A stretch of DNA of 64,000 bases from Eudorina sp. 2006-703-Eu-15 (lineage: Eukaryota; Chlorophyta; Chlorophyceae; Chlamydomonadales; Volvocaceae). A program made the position numbers and the translations under genes. The notes under the pieces were generated by a model. The model made no database searches. It was not told where the DNA came from and saw nothing but the letters and a program-made list of their open reading frames with translations. The stretch spans positions 248,001 through 312,000 of the forward strand of contig BDSI01000019.1 in NCBI GenBank assembly GCA_003117195.1, given 5' to 3'. Below, piece by piece: positions 24,100 to 43,096 of the stretch (position 1 is the stretch's first letter; every line of letters begins with the position of its first letter).

Positions 24100-25587
24100 C
24101 TGTTGGCGGTGTCCCTACCGGACACGGACGTGGTCTCCCGGAGGGCCAAGCAGGTGGCGGCTAGCAGCGACACATAGCAGCGCGAACGAGCGCTGGAGGG
24201 CTTTGCGTGATCTGCGTCTGGGGTGGTGTGTGGCGCAGTCCTGCGATGGAGACGACTGACATTTGTATGGCGAGGGCCGGGACCTGTGGATAGCGCTAGG
24301 ATGCCTTAGGAGGGGAGAGGGACCTGCGGGTATGGCGCGTACGGCCAGTGAGTGGGGGTTCGGGTCGGGTCGGGTCGGTGGGCTCTGCACTGCACCGGGA
24401 CCGTCCGGGTGGGCCGTCTGGGTGTCCTATCAACGTGGGTTGGGACGGAGGCATGCGCAAGTGGGGGGCTCTCACCCACCCCGCAGCCGCATGCCACCAT
24501 CGCGCACACATCGCACATCCCTCCAGCCGCTGTCCCCCTCTCCCAGCATGCGACCAACCGGAGGGACCCGGGGAAGGTGGTGGGGGAACCCGGGTTGGGG
24601 GGGAGTGTCCGGCTAGACTCGCTCGCATCCCCTGGCTCCCGCCCTCTCTCCCCGCACACCCCCCCCTCTTGCGCACCCCCCTGCCCACGGGCGGCTCTTG
24701 CAGAAGCGGGGGGCCGGGGCTGTACGGCGGGGCTTTCCGAGGTGGGCCTGAACGACTTGCCGGATGCGGTGAGGGAGCAGGGCGACACAGAGGTATGGCA
24801 CACGGTGCACCTGGACAGCATCATTACCGAACAGGGAATCAAGCCCACCTTAGGGTGCCGGCATTCGTGGTACGGTAACGTTGTACGGTAATTGACGCGT
24901 TACCGGTATACGCTCACCTCAATGAGCGCATGCACGCCCAGCGGGTCTGTGTCCAACTCCGATCTCTCCGCCGCCACTCTCCGCCTGACTGACCTGGCGT
25001 CCCAAACCTTCCCCGGGGTGCGTGTGCTGACAGGCGCGTGTGAAAAGGCGGAGCGCAGGTGGGCGGGTGGGTGCCGCATGCGGCCGTCTGAACTTCAGAT
25101 GCGGCGGTTTGCCAACCCTCGCCGCTGCACCAGTAATGGGCCATGCACATTGACTCGGTGTTTCTCAACACCGTCACTCTATGACATGACATGACATGAC
25201 ATGACGTCACGCGGAACGACGAGGAGTTGTGTGAACGAATGGGCAGGGACCTACATACCCTGTTGCTGCCTGACAGCCGACATCCTCCGGGGTCCCCGCG
25301 CTGGCTTTCCGGGGTCGGTCGCCATGGGCTGGGTACGAAGGACTTGAGTCCCCGCCCGGGCCTGCCTGTCCCCGGGGGCGTTCAGTTCCCGCATGCATTC
25401 CTCCAGGGAAGGGCCTCGCAGCGCGCCGCCCTCTTCCTCCACGCCTCGGACCGCATTCCCTCAGGCTATGCGGACGCTGCTGGCCGATGGCGGCAGCAGC
25501 GTGCTGATGCTGGCAGCGGCCGCCAACGGCACGGAGGCCCTAGCGGTGCTGTTGCTTGCGGCGGGGGCCACCCTGGAGCAGCGGGAG
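24100..25587 (+). pseudogene. Possible broken ankyrin-repeat gene
   Basis: The best evidence is a splice-framed exon at 25465-25587 (tcag before, gtcggt after, 41 codons). It reads like one ankyrin repeat: GGSSVLMLAAAANGTEALAV followed by LLLAAGATLEQRE, which fits the G-TPLxxAA...G....VxLLLxxGA pattern. Weaker candidate exons upstream are about 24112-24166 (LLAVSLPDTDVVSRRAKQ), about 24706-24846 (…LSEVGLNDLPDA…) and about 24920-25018 (…SDLSAATLRLTDLASQTFPG). I could not chain them into one frame, find a start, or find further ankyrin repeats downstream. This is either a decayed fragment or a gene whose remaining exons I missed. No function is assigned beyond a possible protein-binding repeat. 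Confidence 0.35.
25182..25206. repeat. (ATGAC)n microsatellite
   Basis: About five tandem copies of atgac, ending in atgacgtcac. Confidence 0.9.
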
Positions 25588-27439
25588 GTCGGTCGGCCGT
25601 CATGTGGGGGGGGAGGGGTTAGGGGGCGTCCAGGGACACACTCGTGGCGCTACGGGGCCGAGGTGGGGCTGGGTGCCGGAGGTGGGGGGCATGGGGACGC
25701 GGCGGAGGACAAACCCAGAAACGAGGTACCTGCATGGCAGTGGAAAATGAGACCGTACACCGACGCGCGGCCGCGCGGCCGCCGAGCGCAGCCAGCAAGC
25801 AACGTGCGCCAAGGACCCGACCCATCCGATACGTTACCGACCAGTGTTGCGAACACATCACGCTCGACGTTGTCCGCGTTCGCCCGCGTTTGGACGATGT
25901 GGGTGAGTGAGGGGGAGCGTGTGAAGGCGCTGGTCGTTGAGTCGATGGGTCGTGAGCGGACGGGTCCTGATGGCGCTTCCTTCCCCCTCTTGCCCGCCGA
26001 CCGCCCTCAAGCCCGTCTCCATCCGCTGGCGGCGGCTGGTGCCATTGGTTCGGACTCTGGTGCTCGTGGTATGGGGGCGAGGTCGCGGGCAGCTGGCACG
26101 CAGAAGGGCAGCACCCGGACGGTAAATCCAAGGACAGGATTTCCGTACAGGCAGGATTTGCCTTCCCGCGCAGTCATTCATTGGCGCATGCGCGGGGTAG
26201 CACACGAGGGGTTGCAACGAATGTGGGGTGGAGTTCTAGGGGGTTGCGGTCAGCCCCGGAGAAGGTAGGCGCATGGGGGGTTGGTTGCCCCCGCATGGGG
26301 GCCGCTTTAACTACCTCGGGGGTGTAGCAGGGCTGGCTGTCCTGCTAGCCCAAGATTGGGGTTCCAGACATCTCGGGTCAGCCTTTGTGTCGCGCTGCTA
26401 CAGGGGGAATGGTCGGGCACTCGGGCTGGTGCAGGTTCGCAGATCTGCATCAGGGCAAGTGTGTGTGGCGGGGATGAGAGAGAGGGTGCTGGGATGGGAA
26501 CGAGGATGACTCGTCTGGATCCGGGGTGGGACGGGCTGCGCAGGTCAAACACAGATAATGGGTGTAACGATTCCGGCACAGGTTGTTGAGGATTCTACGT
26601 GTTGTGGGATGGGGGCGAGGTCGCCGACGAGGTGCGGATGTCGCGGGTCGGGGGCGGGCGGCTTGTGTGGATGAAATTGGCCTTAGCAGGAGGGTGAGGA
26701 CGAGGACAAGGGGCCAGCGAGGGATCAGGAGGACGGCGGTGTGGAGCAATAGGCATAGCAGCCAGTACACCAACGACTTTGTCGTACGAAGTTTGCCGTA
26801 CTATTGCGAACCTGTCCACGGTACGTAGGTGTATAGGGGCTGTACCACTTGCCCGCATGACCTACCCGAAACATTAAATTAATTTTTATCCCCGTTCGGA
26901 ATGGGTTTCTTCGCAAATATGATATTGTCCATTTCAAATTTCAAGAGCGCTCGGGCTTCTCCATGGCGTTGAAGAAGCTGTACGGCGCTAAGTTCACGTA
27001 CAGATCCCCGACGGAAGTCGGGTATGAGATAGCAGCTAGTTGCTGAGATGTGGTGTTGAGGGCTAGTTGATGGGCCGAGATGCGCACGCCTGATTGGCGG
27101 CGATGCCGAACCCTCAAACTCGAAGGGTGGTCGGGTGAACGGATATGGCGGAGATCGTGAAACGGTTACGATGGTAACTGGTGCGGGAAGATCGTGATGA
27201 GCGGCCTTTGACGGATGTCCGTTGCGGAGCCACTTGTGACTGGTCGGACGGTCAGTACAACAACATGTAACATTCCACATTCCATAACGTTGCCCGAAAT
27301 ATCAATTGACAGGAATGAAAGCCACTGGTCTGGGAACAGCCGCGGAAGTGACCAGCGGATCGGCGTGGTCGGGACATCCGCCATGGCGCACACTGTCCTG
27401 CGCGCGCCTGGTCACAGGCAGGGCTGAACATGCATCCCA
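25588..27439. other. Gene-free stretch, nothing recognised
   Basis: Overlapping ORFs on both strands have no family resemblance, and I found no splice-framed exons. A more AT-rich patch lies at about 26870-27060. Confidence 0.5.
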
Positions 27440-27603
27440 GGTGGAGGCACAACCCTTGTTATGGATGGGGTGGAGGCACAACCCTTGTTATGGATGGGGT
27501 GGAGGCACAACCCTTGTTATGGATGGGGTGGAGGCACAACCCTTGTTTTGGATGGGGTGGAGGCACAACCCTTGTTTTGGATGGGGTGGAGGCACAACCC
27601 TTG
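27440..27603. repeat. 29-bp minisatellite, about 5.6 copies
   Basis: The unit is ggtggaggcacaacccttg plus ttatggatgg. The first three copies carry gttatgg and the later ones gttttgg. The period is not a multiple of 3, so the short translated repeats (WRHNPCYGWGGGTTLVMDGV) are a composition effect. Confidence 0.95.
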
Positions 27604-29658
27604 CGGGCTGCCATGCTGGCGCTCCTGCGAGAGACGCCAGCCGCGCCAGCGACCCATCTGCTCACGTGACGTCCTCGGCTGTCGCTTCGGCCTTTCGCCG
27701 CCGACGAGAGATGATGCGTGTGACACTTTCCCTCACGCTAACTGCAACTGTGAAGCCGCCGGGAGCTGCGGCCCGCTACCTGACTGGGCATTGACGCTTG
27801 GATCGACGTTGCAGAGCGCTCATGGGTGGGGTTGGTCGCGGCTCAGCTGTGGTCGTGTCCGTCTGTATTGTTCTAAAACGTTTGCTGATTGCTGTATCGG
27901 GTAATGAGGACAGTCTCTGCATGCTTCAAGCCGTCGCGAAACCGTCGACTTTGACAGTCGCGGTTGCGTGATCCTGCGGATCCTGGTGGTCGCTCCAAGC
28001 GTCTCCGAGTGCAACGTCAACCCAATTACTGCTCTGACAAAAACAGCTTGCCTTCCAGAATATTGCAAAAAAAGTTGTAACATTTACGATGGAATGTCGA
28101 CGCCGATCGCGGACAGGCCTGGACAGCCTCGGATAACCATCCGCAGGGCCCCCCACCCCACCCTACCCCCGCTACCCCGCACTGCACACAACCTACTCCC
28201 CCGCACGTGTCAGAGCAGCCCGTGCATATCCAGAGTAATAATATTGGATTGCAGCAGCAGGTGACGTCCCTGCGGGGCTCAGGTGCATACGGGCAAAGGC
28301 ACGAGCATAGGCAGGGAACAGGCTTCGACAGGCCGTGCGCCCCAAGGCCTGCCCTGCCTATCACTGTACCTGATCGGATTGTCATTACCAGTGGTTAGTC
28401 TAGTCATATTATAGCCTCAGTGAGGCGATGTGGCTTGGCGGGGGACTGTCGCAGGGCTAAGTTGCATCGGGCATGGGAGCAAGTTGGGACCTGCAATATG
28501 GCCCATGGGCTGCCCTGTCGTCTTGCCTGATCGGATTGCCATTCTGAAAGGCAACAGTGATCCTTCCAGTCATACTTCACCCCTGGTATGGCGGGCGTGG
28601 CGATGCCGTTTGGCAGCCGGCCGTCGCGGAGCTAAATTGCATGCGTGTGTGTGTATGGTGCATGGTACCCGGTTGCGAATGAATGAATGGATGGATGAAT
28701 ACACGTTACAGCGGACCCCGAAAAGTGGTGGTTGTGCGTCTGTGACTTCGGTCGTGGTTATGTGGCTGTTGGGCAGGATGTGTGCTCGAGGTCCCTCCTG
28801 CAAAATCCTAAAAATACGGTACGGGGTGCAGACCCGTCTCGTACATGACAGCTGTGACGGGCGCCTTCGCGGACACCGGCTGTGCAGCTGTGTGTAGCAA
28901 CACCGGCGTTACTTTACTTTGCGGGACGTGCCCTGACGTGCACACTGATGCGATGCCGCCCGCCCTGGTCCGTGGTCCCGCAACCGAGTGTTTCGGTGCA
29001 CTTGTGGAGCCTGTCCGGTGCGCCATGGTGGCGCAGTTTCGTTAATGCAGTGTATCGTGACTAAGCTTCGGCTGTCACCGATGACCCGCGGGGTCCACGG
29101 TAACAAAGAAAAACCTGGAGTGAGCGCTGCGGTCACAGAACGTTTGTGAAGTCTGGTTGATCCAGTTTTGAAACGTATTTCAAACGATCAGGCGGGCAGG
29201 GATCACGAAGGTCGGGTGAGTGCATACGGTGCCCAGCAGCACGTACACGACTGTACAGCTCGCGGGCGATCCATGATCCGCGAGCTGGGGGAGGGTTCCA
29301 GTCGGGATTCCGCAAACCCAACAGGAGTGAGGCGGGTCCCCCTCGCGGGGTTACACATACGCCGGAGAGGGACGTGTATAAGTGCGTACGTGTGTAGCTG
29401 ACAAAGCACCCCCGCGACGCCACCCCGGGTGAGGGCCAGGGCCCGCCACTTGTAAAGTGCCCCTAACCAAACACCGCCCGTCCTACGAGGGCAGCCAAGC
29501 CAGCCATGGTTGCCGAAGAAGGCGTAAAGGAAGCATGAAAGAGAACCCGGTAGGGGCTTCTCTTTCTGCTTTCTGCTTTCTGAGGGCTAGGAGGAAAACC
29601 CTGTCCGTCGCCGTAGCTGCGACCTGAAAGGTCGCTAAGCGGAGGCCTTACGACGAAT
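27604..29658. other. Gene-free stretch, nothing recognised
   Basis: No exons with family resemblance. There is a small hairpin at about 29618-29634 (gcgacctgaaaggtcgc) and a weak partial repeat between about 28340-28390 and 28500-28550, sharing cctgatcggattg. Confidence 0.45.
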
Positions 29659-29890
29659 CGCCACCGATGCCCCCTGCTGTCCCCCGCTGTCCCCTGCTGT
29701 CCCCAGATGTCCCCAGATGTACCCCACTGTTCCCTGATGTCCACCACTGCCTCCTACCTGCTGTCGCCCACACGCAGTCTCCTAACGTCTCTTGATGTCC
29801 CCAGCTGTTTCAAGCTGTCCCCGGCTGCCCCCTGATGTCCCAAGCTGTCCTTCGCTGTCCCCTGCGGTCCCCCGCTGTCCCACGCATGCT
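29659..29890. repeat. Imperfect 10-11 bp CTGTCCCC-type minisatellite
   Basis: Many imperfect copies of tgctgtcccc, including variants such as agatgtcccc and gctgtccccg. They fall in two clusters, 29665-29760 and 29790-29890. Confidence 0.85.
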
Positions 29891-30091
29891 GCCCCAGCGT
29901 CTCTTCTCTCCTCCCTCGCTTTCTCCGGGCGATCCGTAGGATCCCTAACTTATATCCAGGGGGCCAGCTACGCGCACTGCTACGACCGAGGCAACCCAGA
30001 CGGGGAGGCTTCAGCACGCGTCTGGAAACACACTACTGCAAACGCGAGTCATGTGTATATGTAGGCGTTTCACTTCGTCGTGCATCCGAGT

Positions 30092-30163
30092 GCTCGCGTG
30101 GTGTAGTGGTGATCACTGTGGACTTTGAATCCACCAACCCGAGTTCGAGTCTCGGCGCGAGCT
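30092..30163 (+). tRNA. tRNA-Gln (UUG)
   Basis: A 72-nt cloverleaf. The acceptor stem gctcgcg pairs with cgcgagc. There is a short D arm around gtgtagtggtgatcac. The anticodon stem gtgga/tccac encloses loop ctttgaa, giving anticodon TTG. The T stem ccgag/ctcgg has loop ttcgagt, and the discriminator base is t. Internal promoter boxes are visible: box A-like tggtgtagtgg and box B gagttcgagtc. It has no intron and no encoded CCA, as expected for a nuclear gene. It decodes CAA glutamine codons in the cytosol. The arm sequence closely follows the general eukaryotic tRNA-Gln pattern. Confidence 0.95.
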
Positions 30164-30181
30164 TTCGCGCCCTCGGAAGTG

Positions 30182-30185
30182 TTTT
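30182..30185 (+). terminator. RNA polymerase III T-run
   Basis: A TTTT run 19 nt after the tRNA 3' end, the usual minimal Pol III terminator. Confidence 0.6.
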
Positions 30186-30438
30186 AGAGATGTTTATAAT
30201 CCTCTATAGTGTACAAGTTATCAGGTTACAATGATAGTAATACGTCAGGCTGCACCATCCTCATGCTTACACTAACGCGAAACTGTTCAGCCTGTGGCTG
30301 GTGTACCGACAACGCTCTCAGGCAACTGTACCGTATAACGACCACGACCACGACCACCCTTGCAATTTGCTTTATCAAAACTTGGAAAGATCTTGACATA
30401 TTGACTGATTTCATACGCACTGACGTGCATTCGGCGCT

Positions 30439-38491
<8,053 letters not shown>

Positions 38492-38590
38492 TCGTACCAA
38501 CGGATGCGTTGACTGGAGTGTGGCGGCGCGAAGATGTGTGAGAAATATGTGTGATGACATTAAGTATGCGGAGTGGTGTGATGCGGCGGA

Positions 38591-38595
38591 TGTAA
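38591..38595 (+). terminator. TGTAA polyadenylation signal (ProRS mRNA)
   Basis: TGTAA is the usual volvocine nuclear polyadenylation signal. It lies 100 nt after the ProRS stop codon, giving a plausible if short 3' UTR. Confidence 0.5.
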
Positions 38596-40479
38596 GACGC
38601 CGAATGGCCGATCCAGTTGGTTTTTATGAGGGCTTTCGAGACCTTGGTCTTGAGCGGCGTCCGTTAGTTACCGTTACCAGCCAACCGCAGGTCGCAGCCG
38701 GGGCTGTGTCTCAAGCCTTGTGTTGCACTGCCGAGGAAATGCCAGGTGAGTCGAGACAGGGGAGGTGAGCTCGCAGATCGGATACGAAGAAGCCCCGTTG
38801 GGCGTCTCTGGGTCTGTGTCATCTTAGATTGTTATTTTCGGTCATGCTGAGCGGGTGTGTAGGCCCTTCCGGGAAAACCCGTGGGTGCGTGTGCAAGGAG
38901 GAGCAAGGAGACGCAATTTTCACGACACTGGAAGAGGCTCTCTCGCACATTTATTCCATGAAAGTATGAAACATGGTCACAGAAACGAGTAGTGCGGTAT
39001 ATATAAACTCTACGTCCCGTATGGGGGTGGGTACCGAGCACGGACGGACGGCTCCTTCCTTGCCCGCACCGCGCACCCCCTCACCGGCAGGCAGCCCGGC
39101 ACCTAGACCCGCCGCGGTAACCCCCCCCTCCCCTCGATACCCCGCCCACATCCGCTGCGGGACCAGCTTTCCACAGACGGGTCCCCGCACCGCTGATCAG
39201 AACGGGTCTGTCACTGTCTCACTGCCCACAGCGCCGTGAGGCTCGTAGGTCGGGTGGTCGGCATCCATCCATTCAGTCCATCCGACTCCGCCAGGTGGGG
39301 CTACTCCACCACGTGGCGCCGGGAGGGAGCCGGGGGGCCGCCACCAGGCCGCTGGGTCCGAGGAGTCGCACGCGCGCCCCGAGTCAGCACGCCAACACAC
39401 AAACGAAAGCACGCCCCCGCCTAGAATCAGCCAAAGCACGCCCCGCGTAGACTCAGCCATGACTCCTTTCGCCTTGAGCCCATCCGCCAATAGAGCCCAT
39501 AACCCATCCGCCTATGGAGCCAATATGCGAATTTCAACATTCCTTTATTCGAATCCGCTCGGGTCAGCATGAATGGCACATGCCGCTCCACGGCACGAGG
39601 CTCGCGATGCTCGCGCCCACCACCCAACCGCCGCCGTCATATTACGCCCACTGCTGGATAGCCTGGTTGTGGCTCGCAATCCGGTTGTGGCTCGCAATCT
39701 GCAAAATCTGCGTGCCGAACAAGGCCGAGGCTCATAACGAGCGCCAAGCCACCGCAGGGCCGCACATCCTGTACCTCACAATATGCAACTCCGTCAACCC
39801 CTCTCTGTGTCTCTCAGTCAACTTGCCGAGTGGCGGTCCGCGGGGGCGACACGCACCCATGCCGCGCGCCCTTCGACTGCCGTAAGCGCGCGCGACAACC
39901 CGGCGCGATGTCACCCACCCACAGCTAGCACACCCGGACGCTACGTACCGGTTCGGCTATCTCTATAATAGAGTAACTTCCGCACCTCCACCTTACCCTC
40001 GAACACTTCCCCTCAAATCCTCGCAACAACCTTCTTCGTCAGGGTGATGAACGCGCTTCCCGCATCACATCAACACTGCCAGAACACAACTCCAACTGCG
40101 GCCAGCTGGGGCAAGGTAACGGGTGACCGAGCTCACGGCACAGAAGACCAGATCACCCTGCCCGCGCTTTGAGCCCAGCCCGTGCATGCCCTCGTCGGTG
40201 TCGTGCCCCGCAAGCTTTCTGTGTGTCTTCAAATAAATGACCGTCGCTCAGGAAAGACGTGGGATCACAAGCCCCACGACAGCCGACCTGCCGTGGGGTG
40301 CCCTGGCTCCTCAGGTGTGCCTTCGAGTACCTCGACCCAGCGCCCCCCAGAAGGCACTCCCACACCTGCACTTGACCTCCTCCCTTCCTCGTGGCCTCGG
40401 GCCGACCGCTCCACACCGCATCAACCGCAGCCCCAGTGGCCTCCCATGGCCGCAGGTCCCTAGCCGACCGGCATCTATC
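38596..40479. other. Intergenic region between convergent genes
   Basis: Lies between the 3' end of ProRS and the 3' end of the CBSX gene, and must hold the 3' UTR of the latter. I see no TTACA (reverse TGTAA) near the CBSX stop. A TATA-like tatatataaa at about 38998-39007 has no convincing gene downstream. Confidence 0.45.
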
Positions 40480-42613
40480 TCAGTTGTTGGATGCCGCGGT
40501 GGCCTTCCGGGCAGCCAAAGCCGCTTTAACGATGTTGCCGCGGCTGATGAGCCCCACCAGCTTGCCCTCGCCGTCCACCACCGGGAGTCGCCGAATCTTC
40601 TTGGAGATCAGGATGCTGGTGGGGCCGGCCGATGTGCAAGAAGAGACCGGCAAGAGGAACGGACGAGAAGTGTCAGGTTGGTTGGCGTCAGGGGTAAAAG
40701 ACTTGGTTCCCGACAGGGGGTTACCAGACTTAATTAACGACGGAGGGAGGCCCACTACACCTGAGAGCCCCCTACAGCAGCCTGGGCTGTGTCTTTGCTG
40801 TTTCTTGTGATCCCGCTACAGCGCCCCTGCATGATGGCCTGACACCTCGATGGCCGATGGCCTGACACCTCACCTGGTCGCGTCCTCCAGGTTGGTCTCG
40901 GGCCGGACCGTGATGGGCTCAACAGTCATGACGTCCTTGATCCTGCACAAGAAAACACCGGCATCGGGCGATCATGAGATCACAGTACGACGCTCTCGAA
41001 CTTTCCGGAATTAGGATACATCGTCCGGAAGGGCAGCGGGAGCCCCCTGCCCCGCCGGCTCTACAGCAGAGCAGGCCCACTCACTTCTTGCCAGCGCTCT
41101 TTGCGAGCATCTTCTTGACCTCCTTGAACGCCTGCATGGTCGGCACATGCAGCGCACATCCGGACCAATGCCGTACAGCCGCCAGCGTCAAAAGACCATG
41201 CGGGTGCACACAGACGGGCGCATTGAGGACACCGTGACTGACTAACACCGTAACGGAGTCACTTGTTGATGCACTGCAGGAACTGACCGGGATCCCTTTC
41301 GGTGTATGTGTGTGACACGGAAGGTGCACCCCTCTGCTGTCCGCCGTGCATAGGCCCCGTTCGGCTCTGGCACGCTCGGGCGAGTGCCTTCTCGCCAAGA
41401 TCTCCCGGGGGGGGGGAGAGAGCCGACGCGATCGTGCGGCCGGCGGGGACTGCGCTCCGGAGGCGGTGTCGTCACGGTTCACGCGGGACTGGCTGTGAGA
41501 GGCTGTGACGTGGTCACCGGTGTGCTCCATACCTACTGCACCGACGGACCTCTCTGAGGACCTCTCTGAGGACCTCTCTGAGGACCTCTCTGAGGACCTC
41601 TCTGAGGACCTCTCAGGGCATGAAGAGATGCGCGCGACGACGAGCCAATACTGGCCAGCCGAGGCTGCGGAAACAACAGGTTGTATCTGGGTTGTATCCG
41701 GTCAACCCACCTTCCATGTCTGGTCAGCCGACGGGAACAGATTCTGGTCTTCGTTGACACGGCCCAGGGCATCCAACGCCAACAGGTCGAAGTCGGACAC
41801 CACCCCAACCTGCGCGTTGACGTCGGCGACATTTGCATGTCAGGACCATGCATTCAACAGAAATGGCAAGAGGCAAACATTCTACGCCTGCTTGCCGAGA
41901 AACCACTTTAATTTGATGCAGGTGCAGCACTGTCCTTTAATGCAAGTGCGGGGTTGCGTGGATTGCCAACAAATGGCATCAAGCGACTCACCACTCGACC
42001 CTCGCCATCCACGACGGGAAGACCTGGATAACATCGGGGGGGGGGGTGTTAGCACAGACGACCCTCACTTTCACATACGCGTACACGTCAGTGACACTAA
42101 TGCGCGGACCCTTGGTTCAATTCGTGTTGCACGCGACACACTGAAGTGACGGACAGGGGGTGCACGAGTCCGCCCGAACCCGCGACCGAACGCGCCAAAG
42201 CTACCCGAACCCGCCGTGGCAAGCGCGTTCCATGGGTGAGCCTTTTTACGAGCTGGAATTACTTCCTGTAGGTGAGGGGCTGCTAGCTCTAGCAGAATCA
42301 GAATCCTGCATGCACGCACGCACGCACCTGTAATGCGGTTCTGCACGAGCAGCTCCAGCGCAGAGTCCACAGTATCCTCAGGGAAGCAGCTGAAAAGCTT
42401 TCCCGTCGTCATAATGTCTCCTACAAGAAACGGCGCCTCCACAGTTGCCTGCGACGAATGAGACACGCCTTCTTGGCACACGGTAAGTATGACAAACACG
42501 GACGTCGGACATACCTTTGCACGCGCAACTATCATACGCCTATTTACGACGTAAGAGGTATGGGATCGCCCAGAAGAAAGGACGCCAGAGCGGATACGAG
42601 TCGACAGCAGCAT
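40480..42613 (-). CDS. CBSX-type two-CBS-domain protein (7 exons)
   Basis: Small protein made almost entirely of a CBS-domain pair. Exons in transcript order: 42613-42515, 42448-42328, 42023-41992, 41809-41711, 41131-41085, 40942-40874 and 40615-40480. They total 603 nt, 200 residues, with all phases consistent. Residues 1-33 (start MLLSTRIRSGVLSSG) are basic and S/R-rich, fitting an organelle-targeting peptide. CBS 1 begins GDIMTTGKLFS, with DSALELLVQNRITGLPVVDG and VSDFDLLALDALG. A linker carries NEDQNLFPSADQTWKAFKEV. CBS 2 begins IKDVMTVEPITV and ends RRLPVVDGEGKLVGLISRGN. This order matches plant CBSX1/CBSX2, which bind adenosine nucleotides and activate plastid thioredoxins. A mitochondrial CBSX3-like role is also possible. 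Intron 1 is only 66 nt. The gene is divergent from the complex I gene at 43097. The N-terminal exon is inferred from splice fit. Confidence 0.9.
41547..41620. repeat. 12-bp tandem repeat in CBSX intron 4
   Basis: Six copies of gacctctctgag on the plus strand, inside the intron between 41131 and 41711. Confidence 0.95.
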
Positions 42614-43096
42614 CCTATCCTGATTGCAAGACGGCCAAAAGTTAAGAATCAATCGGAGAACCAGCGTTGATTTTAGAGCTGATTTCAAAGCAACTTCAGT
42701 TCTCAGTATGCGTGGTAATTGAGACACCTTATCAAGCGTAAGAAGTACGCCACGCACGAGAATGTTTCGCCGCACTGCGTAACCTATTTCCAAGAAAGAA
42801 TGCAAATAAGGGACGGTGCGATGAAATCATTTCAGGGCAAGGGCCCAGCGGTATGTCGCTAGGGGCGAGCTCGGTGTACGTCAGTACTGTACGTCAACCC
42901 TCTTGTATCCGAGGGAAAACGGAGACCAACGTCAGGTTTGTTGCCGCTGCTGAGGCACACTGTTACGGTAAATATAGGGAGGCCCCGCCCAGCCTGCAAA
43001 GCAATTCACTGCAGCCGGAGTCTATCTCCTTGCTTTTTGTGTGAACTGCGCCTCAAACATCATGAGGCGCCAGGCCGTTAACTGCCTTCTTGGCCT
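42614..43096. promoter_or_regulatory. Divergent promoter region, CBSX / NDUFS2
   Basis: About 480 bp separate the inferred starts of two head-to-head genes for organellar energy or redox proteins, so regulatory sequence for both should lie here. A weak TATA-like ggtaaatataggg lies at about 42967-42979 on the plus strand. No other element is recognised with confidence. Confidence 0.45.

Noticed and set aside
27440..27603. CRISPR-like regular repeats
   Set aside because: The 29-bp units abut with no unique spacers, and the genome is eukaryotic. The satellite array is likewise not CRISPR.
29465..29480. rRNA-like phrase aaacaccgcccgtc, with ctggttgatcc at about 29154
   Set aside because: These resemble universal SSU rRNA 3' and 5' phrases, but the sequence around them does not match rRNA and they lie only about 320 bp apart. 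Probably chance.
38998..39007. TATA box tatatataaa
   Set aside because: It lies between two convergent genes with no supported gene downstream, so it is not called a promoter.
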